From positions 1,550,001 to 1,614,000 of the forward strand of contig OY781919.1 of assembly GCA_963677215.1 (NCBI GenBank): a DNA stretch of 64,000 bases, given 5' to 3'. The stretch's first letter is position 1; the number at the start of each line of letters is the position of its first letter. The notes under the pieces were generated by a model, which had not been told where the DNA came from, ran no database searches, and saw only the letters and a list, made by a program, of their open reading frames with translations. Source of the stretch: G963676795 sp963677215. GTDB lineage: Bacteria > Desulfobacterota > Desulfuromonadia > Desulfuromonadales > Geopsychrobacteraceae. Shown here piece after piece: positions 1-8,631 of this stretch. Position numbers and translations under genes: made by a program.

Positions 1-1
1 C

Positions 2-970
2 ACCTTTATGGGCAATCATTTTGCACGGATGGGAGATACTGTCTATCGTTTGGACCGCCATCCAACCATGGCAACGCATCCTGTCACTCCGATGACCGAA
101 GCTGATCTGCGCTTACATTTGCAGAAACAGACCTCTGAGAAGATTGAGCTGATGAGTATCTTCGATCTGTCTGGTTCCTATGCCGAAGTGAAAGATCGTT
201 TTGAGAAGAAAATGGCTGACGAACCCGGCCTTTGCCTGTTTGATGTCATCGACGATCAGCGCCTGCTTCACTCTGCCCAGTTGATTTGGGATGGAAGAAC
301 AGAGAGTCCCCAGTTTATAGTCGGTTCTTCCGGCTGGGAATATGCGTTTACCAGTTTTTGGGCAGGGCGGGATCTGGCCTCGCCAGTACCACCGCTGAGT
401 CAACACGCCGTTAAGGAGGTTGAGCAAATCCTGGTTGTTTCGGGGAGCTGCTCTCCACTGACCGAGGACCAGATCTCTTTTGCCAGCAACGCAGGTTTTC
501 GGCTGGTCAAGATTCCGATTCATCAGATAACGGATTTGAATAGCCTTTCCAGAACCTTTGTGGAAGAGATCCTGGCGTTGGTCAAGAGTGGTGAAAACGT
601 CCTTTTGTATACTGCGGCCGGTCAGAAGGACAATTCAATAGCGTTGGCCCGAGAGCATTTTAAAGCGAAGGGGATCGCTCTATCTGATACGGGAGAGGTG
701 ATTGGCCGATATCTTGGCCGAGTGGCTAAGGAAGTTGTAGATAGATCGGCGATTCGGAGAATTGTCGTCGCTGGCGGTGATACTTCCGGATTTGTGACAA
801 AAGAATTGGGAGTTTACGGTCTGGAAATGATTTGCCCAATATCGCCTGGTGCCCCCTTATGTAAGGGGTACACCTATCAACCAAACCCGTATGGATTGGA
901 GCTTGCTCTGAAGGGTGGGCAGATGGGCGAAAAAGATTATTTTGTCAGGGCATTGAATGCGGGTAAGTGA
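2..970 (+). CDS. Four-carbon acid sugar kinase (DUF1537/OtnK-like), 5' end missing
   Basis: This is the C-terminal part of a kinase of the four-carbon acid sugar kinase family, which phosphorylates acids such as erythronate, threonate or 3-oxo-tetronates at C4. The reading frame is open back to the window edge, so the true start lies outside; the first ATG at base 8 is internal. The segment GNHFARMGDTVYRLDRHP and the following HPVTPM are typical of the middle of the family, and the C-terminal nucleotide-binding loop AGGDTSG is intact near the end. About 320 residues are visible of a usual 400-450. The substrate cannot be told, because the usual partner genes (dehydrogenase, aldolase) are outside the window. 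The family call is firm; the role is inferred. Confidence 0.85.
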   Translation, partial: TFMGNHFARMGDTVYRLDRHPTMATHPVTPMTEADLRLHLQKQTSEKIELMSIFDLSGSYAEVKDRFEKKMADEPGLCLFDVIDDQRLLHSAQLIWDGRTESPQFIVGSSGWEYAFTSFWAGRDLASPVPPLSQHAVKEVEQILVVSGSCSPLTEDQISFASNAGFRLVKIPIHQITDLNSLSRTFVEEILALVKSGENVLLYTAAGQKDNSIALAREHFKAKGIALSDTGEVIGRYLGRVAKEVVDRSAIRRIVVAGGDTSGFVTKELGVYGLEMICPISPGAPLCKGYTYQPNPYGLELALKGGQMGEKDYFVRALNAGK

Positions 971-1030
971 TGGGCTAATCCGGAAAGCACAAACCCACCG
1001 GAATACATCTTCAGCTGGAGGTCTCAATGC

Positions 1031-1176
1031 CCTTCAGGGTTGTGGTCCGGAACGGCCTGAAGGTAGCCGCTGTTTGTATTTTAATTCCTATTCTCAAATA
1101 ACAGAAGCTCCAGAACAGCGGGGGGCCATTCTGGAGCTTCGGCGGTACGCGGCGAGCTGATCTGATTCAGCTTTTT
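1031..1176 (+). other. Three consecutive hairpins in a 576-base gap; possible terminator or structured RNA
   Basis: The gap from 971 to 1546 has no convincing gene. It holds three inverted repeats in a row. The first pairs CCTTCAGG (1031-1038) with CCTGAAGG (1056-1063) and has a small inner CCG/CGG stem. The second pairs GAAGCTCCAGAA (1104-1115) with its exact complement (1129-1140) over a 13-base loop. The third pairs AGCTGA (1155-1160) with TCAGCT (1167-1172) and runs into five T residues, so it could be a weak intrinsic terminator for the upstream kinase. From 1180 to 1546 I see nothing definite. Confidence 0.45.
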
Positions 1177-1546
1177 CAACGGTTGCAGAACCATAATCTT
1201 CATCTTTGAGAGTGTTCTCAATTTAGATGATATCAGGATCTGTTCTCGTTCTTTTCATCATCTATCATTCAGGATGACAAATGATGCCGCCGTCTGTTTC
1301 AAAGTCCGATTTATTATATCGGTTTTGAAAATCATGGCAATCTCCCTGAGGAGAAGAGGGGGATAAGGGTTTAAGCTTTTATCTCACCTCGTTTTGCTAT
1401 GATCTGCCGCGTAAGGAAATTATATCAACAATCGTCTGTTTCGCAATCGATGAGCGCTATTTTTATCTTTCCCGTCCTTTGGCCTGAGCTCCACTCTGGT
1501 TGTGCTATATTTTACAGACAAGCCGGGCCTTTCCAGGGGGAAGATA

Positions 1547-3025
1547 ATGAAAGTTATTCTCTATATTCTGCTGGTTTTCTGCCTTGGGATGCTGTTGCCG
1601 CCTGCCAAGATCCAGGCAGTCGACATGCCGGTCCAGCTGACCCAGTCTGAGCAGGACTGGCTTGAGCAGAAATACACCGTTAGGGTTCGTGTTGGCAATT
1701 GGCCTCCCTTCATGTTTTCTGAAGGCGGTTTCCGGGGTATTGCTGTTGACTACATCAAAAAGATATTTGTTCTCCATGGTATTCAGTACGAATTCATTTC
1801 AGACGAGACCATCCCCTGGAACAAGGCACTCGATGCGCTTGGCAAGCATCAGACGATTGATCTGCTGCTGACCGCCAAGATTTCCGAAGAGCGCAAAAAG
1901 ACGATGCTCTTCACTGATGAGTATCTGTTTCTCCCCTGGGTTGTTTTCAGCAGGATGGACTCTCCCTTTATCGCAGGCCTGGATGATCTGGCCGGAAAAT
2001 CGGTCTGTGTGCCTCAGGGGTATGCTATTCAAGAGATGCTCGCGAAAGACTATCCCCAGATCAGGCTGGAGCCGATTACCGGTCCGAACCTTGAGCCAAG
2101 ATGTCTGGAGCGGCTGGCCATGGGGCGGGGGGATGCCTATGTCGGTAACCTCGCTGTCGGTAGCTACATCATCCAGACTCAGGGTTACAATAACCTCAAA
2201 GTTGCGGCTCCCACCTCCTTTGGCCCGCATAATCAAGCCATGGCGGTACGAGATGACTGGCCGCAGCTAGTCGGCATCATCAACAAGACTCTTAAAAGTT
2301 TTACTCCTGAAGAACACGCGGAAATTCGAAATCACTGGCTGTCTGTTCGCTATGAGTATGGTATTCGTCCGTGGGATGTTATCAAATGGGTTGTCGGCAT
2401 CCTCTGTGTCGCGGCTGTTCTGGTATCGGTCATTCTGTTCTGGAACCGCAGGTTGCAGCGCGAGATCGATGAGCGGCTGAAAGTCGAAAAACTGTTAAAG
2501 GAAAGTGAAGAGAAGTATCGCAGCTTGTCAGATGCGGCCTCCGAAGGGATCCTGATCGCTGCTGCTGGGAAAATTATCGAAGTGAATCGGGCCGTGGTGG
2601 AGATGTTTGGAGCGACTTCCGTTTCGGATCTTTTGGAAATGCGGGTTTCTGATTGTTTTGTTCCTGAGAGCCGGGAGATGATTCGTACTGCGATAGAGAC
2701 AGAATCGGACAGCCCATACGAGGTTGCTGCTCTGAAGAAAGACGGCCGGTCTTTTCCTGTTGAGGTGTGTGGCAAGATGTTTACCTATCGCGGCAAGCGT
2801 GTCCGGGTGACGACGATCCGTGACCTGTCCGCGCAGAGACACGCGGAAGATGAGATCAGGAGATTGCAGGGAATTATCCCCATTTGCATGTACTGCAAAG
2901 AAATCCGGGATGATCGCGGGTTGTGGAAACAGCTTGAAGAATATATCTCCGAACACTCAGAGGCGACGTTCAGTCACGGTGTTTGTGAAAAATGTATGAA
3001 AAAATACCATCCAGATATTTCCTAG
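1547..3025 (+). CDS. Periplasmic solute-binding / PAS sensor ending in a CxxC-CxxC module
   Basis: Membrane sensor protein of 492 residues. A signal peptide (MKVILYILLVFCLGMLL) is followed by a family-3 periplasmic solute-binding domain (about residues 30-262), a transmembrane helix (about 277-300), a short coiled coil, a PAS domain (about 325-440) and a C-terminal module with Cys447-x-x-Cys450 and Cys480-x-x-Cys483. The start at 1547 is preferred over 1502 because GGGGGAAG lies 7 bases upstream and it opens with a clean signal peptide. No kinase, GGDEF, EAL or HTH output domain follows, which is odd for this architecture. The Cys module occurs at the end of many bacterial PAS and receiver proteins; metal binding is only inferred. 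It probably senses an amino-acid-like ligand and passes the signal to another protein. Confidence 0.8.
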   Translation: MKVILYILLVFCLGMLLPPAKIQAVDMPVQLTQSEQDWLEQKYTVRVRVGNWPPFMFSEGGFRGIAVDYIKKIFVLHGIQYEFISDETIPWNKALDALGKHQTIDLLLTAKISEERKKTMLFTDEYLFLPWVVFSRMDSPFIAGLDDLAGKSVCVPQGYAIQEMLAKDYPQIRLEPITGPNLEPRCLERLAMGRGDAYVGNLAVGSYIIQTQGYNNLKVAAPTSFGPHNQAMAVRDDWPQLVGIINKTLKSFTPEEHAEIRNHWLSVRYEYGIRPWDVIKWVVGILCVAAVLVSVILFWNRRLQREIDERLKVEKLLKESEEKYRSLSDAASEGILIAAAGKIIEVNRAVVEMFGATSVSDLLEMRVSDCFVPESREMIRTAIETESDSPYEVAALKKDGRSFPVEVCGKMFTYRGKRVRVTTIRDLSAQRHAEDEIRRLQGIIPICMYCKEIRDDRGLWKQLEEYISEHSEATFSHGVCEKCMKKYHPDIS

Positions 3026-3203
3026 ACAACTCATTGTGATAGGTGCGGCCGGTCCGAGATAGAGGCTGCCGTCCTGGTTGTCGGCGAAGTTCAGAACCCT
3101 CGCGATGTTCTTGTCCCTCCATGCCTGCTTTATTTTTATCTGTTGAGATTTTCTCTCTGACCTGGTTGTTTACGAATCTTGTCTTCAAAGGGTGATTTTA
3201 TAG

Positions 3204-3232
3204 TTGACTGAATGTTGGCGGTGATTAACAAT
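3204..3232 (+). promoter_or_regulatory. Candidate sigma-70 promoter before the PAS-GGDEF gene
   Basis: TTGACT (3204-3209) and AACAAT (3227-3232) are separated by exactly 17 bases, about 85 bases before the start codon at 3316. The -35 matches 5 of 6 and the -10 matches 4 of 6 consensus bases. The rest of the 290-base gap shows no gene. Confidence 0.4.
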
Positions 3233-3315
3233 TGGATTTTATGTTATTCCATTATTTATTAGCTTGTTATGCCACCACAATGTGACATTGTGTACAAATC
3301 CAAGGTTCATATCAG

Positions 3316-4353
3316 ATGAGCGAATCTTCGAATTTACCCGAACATTGCCCGGATCCTCTGCCGGAAGACTATCAGCAGTTGAAGCTTGTCTGTGAAGATC
3401 AGCTTCAGACCATAAAGGCTTTGGAAACCGCGATTGGTGAAGCGGGTCAGCAGCAGCTCATGGCAGAGTTTGAAAGCCTGGAGATGAATCAGATTCTTTC
3501 GGCGACAGCAGATCCGATCTGGGTTGTGCGGGAAGACGGAGTGGTGATTCGCGCTAACGATGCCATGTTGAAAGTGCTGAAGAAGGAGTTATCAGAGGTC
3601 ATCGGTCAGCAGTGTACAGAGCTTTTTTGTTGCGGGCACTGCGAAGATGATGACTGTCCTCTTAAAAAAATAAAAAGCCGAAAAAGCCAGGAATTTGAGA
3701 TCTGTTTTGATGGTGAGTGTTACAGCCTGGCCACTTCGCCGCTGGTGACAATCGTTGGCACGGGGGCCTTTGTCGGGCATTTCAGAAATATCACTCTGCG
3801 CAAGCAGGCGGAGCAAAAACTGGAAGAGTTGAACAGGAAGCTCTCTGAGGCCGCTAATATCGATGGTTTGACGCAGATTGCCAATCGTCGTTCGTTCGAT
3901 ACCCAGTTGTTGAAGGAATGGTCGCGCCTCAAACGTAGCCAGAATTGCCTGTCCCTGGTTTTGATCGATATCGATTACTTTAAAAAATATAATGATCACT
4001 ATGGTCACTCTGCCGGTGATGACTGTCTCAAGCAGGTCGCTTCGGCGCTTAAATCTGCAGTTTTGCGGCCGGTTGACCTGGCCGCCCGTTATGGTGGAGA
4101 GGAATTCGTTCTGTTGTTGCCGGAAACGCCCCTGGAGGGTGCTCTTGCAGTGGCGCAGAGGGCTGCTGCAGCTGTGGCGGAACTTAAGCGGCCTCATCAT
4201 AAGTCGGAAGTTTCTGACTATGTCACCATCAGTCAGGGGGCTGCCTGCATTGTTCCGGGGGAAGATTTAGAGCCCATTGCTCTCATCAACCTGGCCGATA
4301 AAGCTCTGTACATGTCGAAGGAGCAGGGGCGCAATCGCTGTACAGGGGTGTAG
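3316..4353 (+). CDS. PAS-GGDEF diguanylate cyclase
   Basis: Predicted soluble enzyme of 345 residues making cyclic di-GMP from two GTP. An N-terminal helix (residues 20-55) leads into a PAS domain (about 55-165) carrying a Cys-rich stretch, CTELFCCGHCEDDDC, then a GGDEF domain (about 180-345). The active site reads GGEEF, an allowed functional variant. RPVD lies five residues before it, which is the RxxD product-inhibition site, so feedback control by c-di-GMP is likely. There is no signal peptide or transmembrane helix. The Cys-rich PAS insertion could hold a metal or respond to redox, but that is inference. The gene stands alone, with intergenic DNA on both sides. Confidence 0.9.
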   Translation: MSESSNLPEHCPDPLPEDYQQLKLVCEDQLQTIKALETAIGEAGQQQLMAEFESLEMNQILSATADPIWVVREDGVVIRANDAMLKVLKKELSEVIGQQCTELFCCGHCEDDDCPLKKIKSRKSQEFEICFDGECYSLATSPLVTIVGTGAFVGHFRNITLRKQAEQKLEELNRKLSEAANIDGLTQIANRRSFDTQLLKEWSRLKRSQNCLSLVLIDIDYFKKYNDHYGHSAGDDCLKQVASALKSAVLRPVDLAARYGGEEFVLLLPETPLEGALAVAQRAAAAVAELKRPHHKSEVSDYVTISQGAACIVPGEDLEPIALINLADKALYMSKEQGRNRCTGV

Positions 4354-4495
4354 GTCAATTGTTCAGGACCGCGATTGCTGATCAAATATGTCATCCACGT
4401 GAAAATGAATGTCAATATTTACAAATAGCGTTTTACAGAGTTAGAATCAGAACAGAGTGAATCCACTAAGATAACGAAGTTCGCTATGCTTTTAT

Positions 4496-4513
4496 TTTCA
4501 CCTGTAGGTGAAA
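4496..4513 (+). promoter_or_regulatory. Operator-like palindrome before the dioxygenase gene
   Basis: TTTCACCT (4496-4503) and AGGTGAAA (4506-4513) are perfect inverted arms around GT, ending 19 bases before the dioxygenase start codon. The symmetry and position suit a dimeric repressor site overlapping the 5' leader. A shorter pair, CGTTC (4515-4519) and GAACG (4526-4530), follows and places the AGGGAG ribosome binding site in its loop. No regulator gene is adjacent. Confidence 0.45.
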
Positions 4514-4532
4514 TCGTTCAAGGGAGAACGTT

Positions 4533-5507
4533 ATGGAACTCTGTTTTGACATTGCTCATCTTGCCCATGTCGAGATGTACACCGATAAGTTCGATGAAAG
4601 CCTTGATTTCTTTACCCGGGTCTACGGTTTGTCGTTGTCGGCTCAGGACGAGAATTCTGCCTACCTGCGGGCCTGGGACGACTATGAATTTCACAGTCTG
4701 AAGCTGACCCGACATCATACTACCGGTGTCGGGCATATTGCTTACCGGACCTCCTCTGAACAAGCGCTGAAACATCGGGTAGCTGCGATTGAAGAGAGCA
4801 GCTATGAGGTCATCGGCTGGGTCGATGGTGATCTTGGCCATGGCAGGGCCTTCCGTTTTGCCGATCCGTTCGGGCATGTCTTTGAAATCTATTGGGATAC
4901 GGTCCGTTTTGTCCCCTCGGCAGAGGAGACGCCTGTTCTGAAGAACCTGGCCCAGCGTTATCATGGTCGGGGAACGGCGCCGCGCCGGATCGATCATCTC
5001 AACCTGCTGGCCGAAGATGTCTCTGTCTTCAAACATTTCATGGAGACCTGTCTCGGCTCGCGTGTTACCGAAATGATCCAGCTTGATAACGGACGCATCG
5101 GCGGGGCCTGGTTTACCGTCAATAACAAGACCTACGATCTGGCCTGCACCGAAGAGCACGGGGGTGGCTATGGCCGTTTGCATCATGTCACCTATGCAAC
5201 CGATACGCGCGAGGAAATTCTGCGTGCCGCCGATATCTTCCTGGAGAATGGCGTCCATATCGAAACCGGCCCGCACAAGCACGCCATTCAGGGGACCTTT
5301 TTCCTCTATGTCTGGGAGCCGGCCGGTAACCGGGTCGAGTTGGCCAACTCCGGCGCCCGCCTGATTCTTGCCCCTGACTGGCAGACGGTGGTCTGGACTG
5401 AAGAAGAGCGGAAGAAGGGGCAGGCCTGGGGACTCAAGACGATCGCGTCCTTCCACACTCACGGCACGCCTCCGGTGCCGCACAAGGAGGAGCGTAGCGT
5501 GGCTTAG
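4533..5507 (+). CDS. Catechol 2,3-dioxygenase-like extradiol dioxygenase (VOC family)
   Basis: Extradiol ring-cleaving dioxygenase of 324 residues with two vicinal-oxygen-chelate domains (about 1-145 and 150-290), the usual type-I length. The metal ligands of the C-terminal domain are visible: His in RRIDHLNLL, His in GRLHHVTYA and Glu in GNRVELANS, so an Fe(II) site is expected. It would open a catechol ring next to the hydroxyls using O2, in the cytoplasm. AGGGAG lies 6 bases before the ATG. No other genes of a meta-cleavage pathway are nearby, so the natural substrate is unknown. An O2-consuming enzyme fits a microaerobic or oxygen-tolerant organism, or detoxification of catechols. Confidence 0.85.
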   Translation: MELCFDIAHLAHVEMYTDKFDESLDFFTRVYGLSLSAQDENSAYLRAWDDYEFHSLKLTRHHTTGVGHIAYRTSSEQALKHRVAAIEESSYEVIGWVDGDLGHGRAFRFADPFGHVFEIYWDTVRFVPSAEETPVLKNLAQRYHGRGTAPRRIDHLNLLAEDVSVFKHFMETCLGSRVTEMIQLDNGRIGGAWFTVNNKTYDLACTEEHGGGYGRLHHVTYATDTREEILRAADIFLENGVHIETGPHKHAIQGTFFLYVWEPAGNRVELANSGARLILAPDWQTVVWTEEERKKGQAWGLKTIASFHTHGTPPVPHKEERSVA

Positions 5508-5611
5508 CTTCAGACCACTCTGAGGCTGACCGCCACTCTGCCGTTAAGATTGGCGTCGGGCCGTCAACTTCTGTTATGATCGGCCAGAATTTTGCCGATG
5601 AGTGACAGATC

Positions 5612-7840
5612 TTGAGTGTGATCAGAGAATTTCTTCAAAAAGAACGTGGCCGGTTGGTTGGTGTATATCAGGAACCTTATCCTCTCGATGAGCCCTTTAT
5701 CGATTTTGCCGGCCGGTTTTGTGATTGTCCCGGCACTGTTCTGCTGCTGAGCGGTGGTGAAGGGGACTCTGCTCGTTTCAATATCCTCGGACTTTTCCCC
5801 GACCTGATCCTGACCGGTTCCGGCCGTAAAATCTCTCTTCGTCTCACAACCGAACACGGCTGTAGTCACGAAAATTACAGCGCCGATCCCTTCGGTCTGC
5901 TGGAGCAGGTTCTCGGCCATTTCGACTGTCCGCAGGAGAAAACGGTGGCTCCGCTTACCAGTGGACTTCTCGGTTACCTGTCCTACGATCTGAAAGATCA
6001 ACTCGAACGTCTGCCGCGCACCACGATCGATCCCTGGGGCTTGCCGGAGCTTTATTTTGTCCTGCCGCGTGCCATTCTTGTTGAGGATCGGCACACTGGG
6101 GGGACGACGCTCCATATCCCGCGTTTTGAAAAAATGTCTTTCACGCCTGAGCAGATCAAGGCTGAGTTGTTGAGGGCATCAACTCGGCCGGAAGATAGCT
6201 GTGTGCTTGGCAAGGTCAACTCGACAACCTCGCATCGGCTGTTCATCCGCCACATTGATGCCATCCGTGAGCGGATTCGCCAGGGGCGGGTCTATCAGGT
6301 CAATTATTCCCAACAGTTTCAGGGGAGCTTCGACGGGTCGGCTTTTGCCCTGTTCAGGAACCTGTTCCAGCGTAACCCTGCTCCTTTTTATGGCTTCATC
6401 AATGCCGGCGATCACCAGATTGTTTCGACTTCGCCGGAGCGTTTTGTCTGTCAGAATGGGTCACTGGTAGAGACGCGGCCGATCAAGGGGACGCGGCCGC
6501 GTGGTCAGGATGTTCGGGAAGACAATGCTTTGCGCGACGAGTTGCTGAGCAGTGAAAAGGACGATGCCGAGCTGGCGATGATCGTCGATCTGATGCGCAA
6601 TGACTTGGGGAAGGTCTGCCGGCTAGGCTCGGTGAGGGTCCGGGAGCATAAGCGGATTGAGAGTTATCGCAACGTCCATCACATGGTGTCGATTGTCGAT
6701 GGCGTTCTGGCGGATGAAAAATCAGCGGTCGATCTGCTTAGGGCCAGTTTCCCCGGGGGGTCGATCACCGGTTGCCCGAAGATCAGCGCCATGCGGGTGA
6801 TCGATGAGCTGGAAGGGGCACGGCGGCATATATATACCGGTTCAATCGGTTACCTGAGTTTTCATAAGACGATGGATCTGTCGATAGCGATCCGGACCGC
6901 GACCGTCTTCAATAACAGGATTCGTTTCTCGGCCGGCGGCGGAATCGTCTATGACTCCGATCCGCAGAGCGAGTTTGAAGAAACTCTGCACAAGGCCCAA
7001 AGTTTTTTTGAACAGGAGTCTTCAGTGAACAGCTCTCCTCAGAAATGCTTGTGGATGAACGGTCAGATTCTGCCTCAGGACGAAGCACTCTTGCCCGTTC
7101 AGAGCGGCGCTTTTCAGTATGGTTATGGCCTGTTTGAAACACTCAAAGTGGAGCAGGGTGAGGTCCGCTATCTTGCCGAACATCTGGAGCGCCTGCAGTC
7201 GGGGTGGGGGATATTGTTCCGCAGCGCCTTTCCTGATCTCGCTTGGACTGAGATCGCCGCTCAACTGCTCAGTCAGAACGGCCTGGAAAATGCTAGCGTA
7301 GCCATGAAGATCATGGCCAGCAAGGCGGCTGAATCCTCCGGGGCCGAGGTTGACCTGGTTGTTAGCGTCAGGCCCTATCGTCATCGCCTTGATGGGTGCC
7401 CGGAGAAGGGCCTGCACCTCGGTGTCTATCCAGAACCACGCCAGACCCCACTCGCTGACCTGAAGTCATTGAATCACCTCTACTATATCCGGGCCGGGGA
7501 GTGGGCTGCACAAAACGGTTTTGATGAAGCCCTGATTCTCAACCCGGACGGGTCTGTATCTGAGGGGAACAGTACCAATCTCCTGCTTATAGAGGGGCAG
7601 ACGGTTGTTATCCCCCAGTCTGAACATGTTCTTGGTGGGATCATGCAGTCTGCTGTCTTGCGTGCCTTGGAGGCCAGGGGCTACACATCTGTCCGCAGGA
7701 GAGTCCTTGTTGATGAGCTCAGGCTAGCCGATCAGGTGCTGCTCTGCAATTCGTTGCTGGGAGTGGTTGCCGTGCTGAAGCTCGACGGAGTCATGCTCAA
7801 TTCACAACCCGGCTTTTGTGACGGCTTAAATATTCAATAA
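5612..7840 (+). CDS. pabBC: Fused aminodeoxychorismate synthase component I and aminodeoxychorismate lyase (PabB-PabC)
   Basis: Bifunctional enzyme of 742 residues for p-aminobenzoate, a folate precursor. Residues 1-470 are the chorismate-binding PabB part: PIKGTRPRG carries the catalytic Lys typical of PabB rather than TrpE, and GCPKISAM and the GGGIVYDSDP segment are present. Residues 480-742 are a PLP-dependent fold-IV lyase (PabC): FQYGYGLFETLK and the SEGNSTNL segment are characteristic. The start is TTG at 5612 or GTG at 5618; a stop lies three codons upstream, and neither start has a strong ribosome binding site. A loose promoter (TTGGCG, TATGAT) lies at 5550-5580. The glutaminase PabA is not in the window. 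Confidence 0.92.
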   Translation: MSVIREFLQKERGRLVGVYQEPYPLDEPFIDFAGRFCDCPGTVLLLSGGEGDSARFNILGLFPDLILTGSGRKISLRLTTEHGCSHENYSADPFGLLEQVLGHFDCPQEKTVAPLTSGLLGYLSYDLKDQLERLPRTTIDPWGLPELYFVLPRAILVEDRHTGGTTLHIPRFEKMSFTPEQIKAELLRASTRPEDSCVLGKVNSTTSHRLFIRHIDAIRERIRQGRVYQVNYSQQFQGSFDGSAFALFRNLFQRNPAPFYGFINAGDHQIVSTSPERFVCQNGSLVETRPIKGTRPRGQDVREDNALRDELLSSEKDDAELAMIVDLMRNDLGKVCRLGSVRVREHKRIESYRNVHHMVSIVDGVLADEKSAVDLLRASFPGGSITGCPKISAMRVIDELEGARRHIYTGSIGYLSFHKTMDLSIAIRTATVFNNRIRFSAGGGIVYDSDPQSEFEETLHKAQSFFEQESSVNSSPQKCLWMNGQILPQDEALLPVQSGAFQYGYGLFETLKVEQGEVRYLAEHLERLQSGWGILFRSAFPDLAWTEIAAQLLSQNGLENASVAMKIMASKAAESSGAEVDLVVSVRPYRHRLDGCPEKGLHLGVYPEPRQTPLADLKSLNHLYYIRAGEWAAQNGFDEALILNPDGSVSEGNSTNLLLIEGQTVVIPQSEHVLGGIMQSAVLRALEARGYTSVRRRVLVDELRLADQVLLCNSLLGVVAVLKLDGVMLNSQPGFCDGLNIQ

Positions 7841-7864
7841 TATCAATTATTTATTAATGCTTTT

Positions 7865-7918
7865 CTTTACAAAACTTTACTTTCCTTAAGTTCACTTTAC
7901 CCAATTTTTTTCTATACT
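7865..7918 (+). promoter_or_regulatory. Promoter with 10-base-phased CTTTAC repeats
   Basis: CTTTAC occurs at 7865, 7875 and 7895, and the related CTTAAG at 7885, so four half-sites fall on the same face of the helix. They lead into TTCACT (7891-7896), a 16-base spacer and TATACT (7913-7918), a good -10. Tandem direct repeats with one-turn spacing overlapping the -35 are typical of OmpR/PhoB-family response regulators. The regulator is unknown. Transcription would lead into the membrane protein at 7988. Confidence 0.5.
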
Positions 7919-7987
7919 CGGCTCATCGATATCGCGCTTGTGTAAAAAAATACCATTTAATATATAACGTCGAACAAGGAGCCCAAA

Positions 7988-8524
7988 ATGAGTGCAAAAA
8001 ATATCGCCCGTCAGTGGATTACGCCAATTACCCTAGGAAGTTTCATCGTCAGCGCCGTTACCGGAATTCTGCTGATCTTTCACATCCGGAGCAGTTTCAT
8101 CAACTGGTCGCATGAGTGGCTGAGCCTGGTCTTTGTTGTCGGTGCCCTTGTGCACTGTCTGATCAACTACAAGCCTCTGAAAACATCGGTCGTGCGTTTC
8201 AAGGGGGCAGTCATTGTTGCCGCTTTCGTGGCAGTTGCCGGTGTTGCAATGTTCACCCAGGAGCAAAGTGGAACCGGTGGTTATAATGGTCATCGTAACC
8301 ATGGTGGTTATTCTGCCGTTCCGGCTGAGACCGGAAAGATGTATGTCGCCATGGGCAACCTGCCGTTGGAAACATTGGCGGTGGCAACCGGACATACTCA
8401 GGATGAAGTTGTCGAAGTGCTGGCAAGTCAACATATAACGGTGTCAAGCCAGACACAGACGCTGGCCGAGCTGGCCAGCCAGAATGGAACCCAGTCTGCC
8501 GATCTGTTGAAACTGGTTCTGTAA
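7988..8524 (+). CDS. DUF4405-type membrane cytochrome-like protein
   Basis: Small inner-membrane protein of 178 residues. Three predicted helices span about residues 12-32, 44-62 and 72-90. His residues at the ends of helices one to two (FHIRSS, WSHEWL, LVHCL) match the haem-ligand positions of the DUF4405 family, in which two to four His bind b-type haem. The C-terminal part (about 110-178) is soluble and consists of two short helical repeats of the LETLAVATG / LAELASQNG type often attached to these proteins. AAGGAG lies 6 bases before the ATG. It stands alone between a promoter and a terminator, so it is a single-gene unit. A redox or metal-handling role is likely; the partner is unknown. 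Confidence 0.7.
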   Translation: MSAKNIARQWITPITLGSFIVSAVTGILLIFHIRSSFINWSHEWLSLVFVVGALVHCLINYKPLKTSVVRFKGAVIVAAFVAVAGVAMFTQEQSGTGGYNGHRNHGGYSAVPAETGKMYVAMGNLPLETLAVATGHTQDEVVEVLASQHITVSSQTQTLAELASQNGTQSADLLKLVL

Positions 8525-8554
8525 GCTGTTGTAAACTTCAGGAGATTGGCGAAG

Positions 8555-8584
8555 GCACAGGGAACTCCCCCTGTGCTTTATTTT
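8555..8584 (+). terminator. Intrinsic terminator after the DUF4405 gene
   Basis: GCACAGGG (8555-8562) pairs perfectly with CCCTGTGC (8569-8576) over a six-base loop and is followed by TTTATTTT. It lies 30 bases after the stop codon. Confidence 0.85.
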
Positions 8585-8631
8585 GTTGAGCTCCGTTTTG
8601 AAATGCAAGGGTCTGTAAGGTCAAAGTCATG

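Noticed and set aside
971..1100. Possible c-di-GMP (GEMM) riboswitch, because AAAGCACAAACC and GGTAGCCGC resemble parts of its consensus
   Set aside because: The conserved core segments and their spacing do not fit, and the stems present do not match the GEMM fold.
4518..5483. 321-codon open frame on the - strand
   Set aside because: It mirrors the extradiol dioxygenase gene, which has its metal ligands and a good ribosome binding site.
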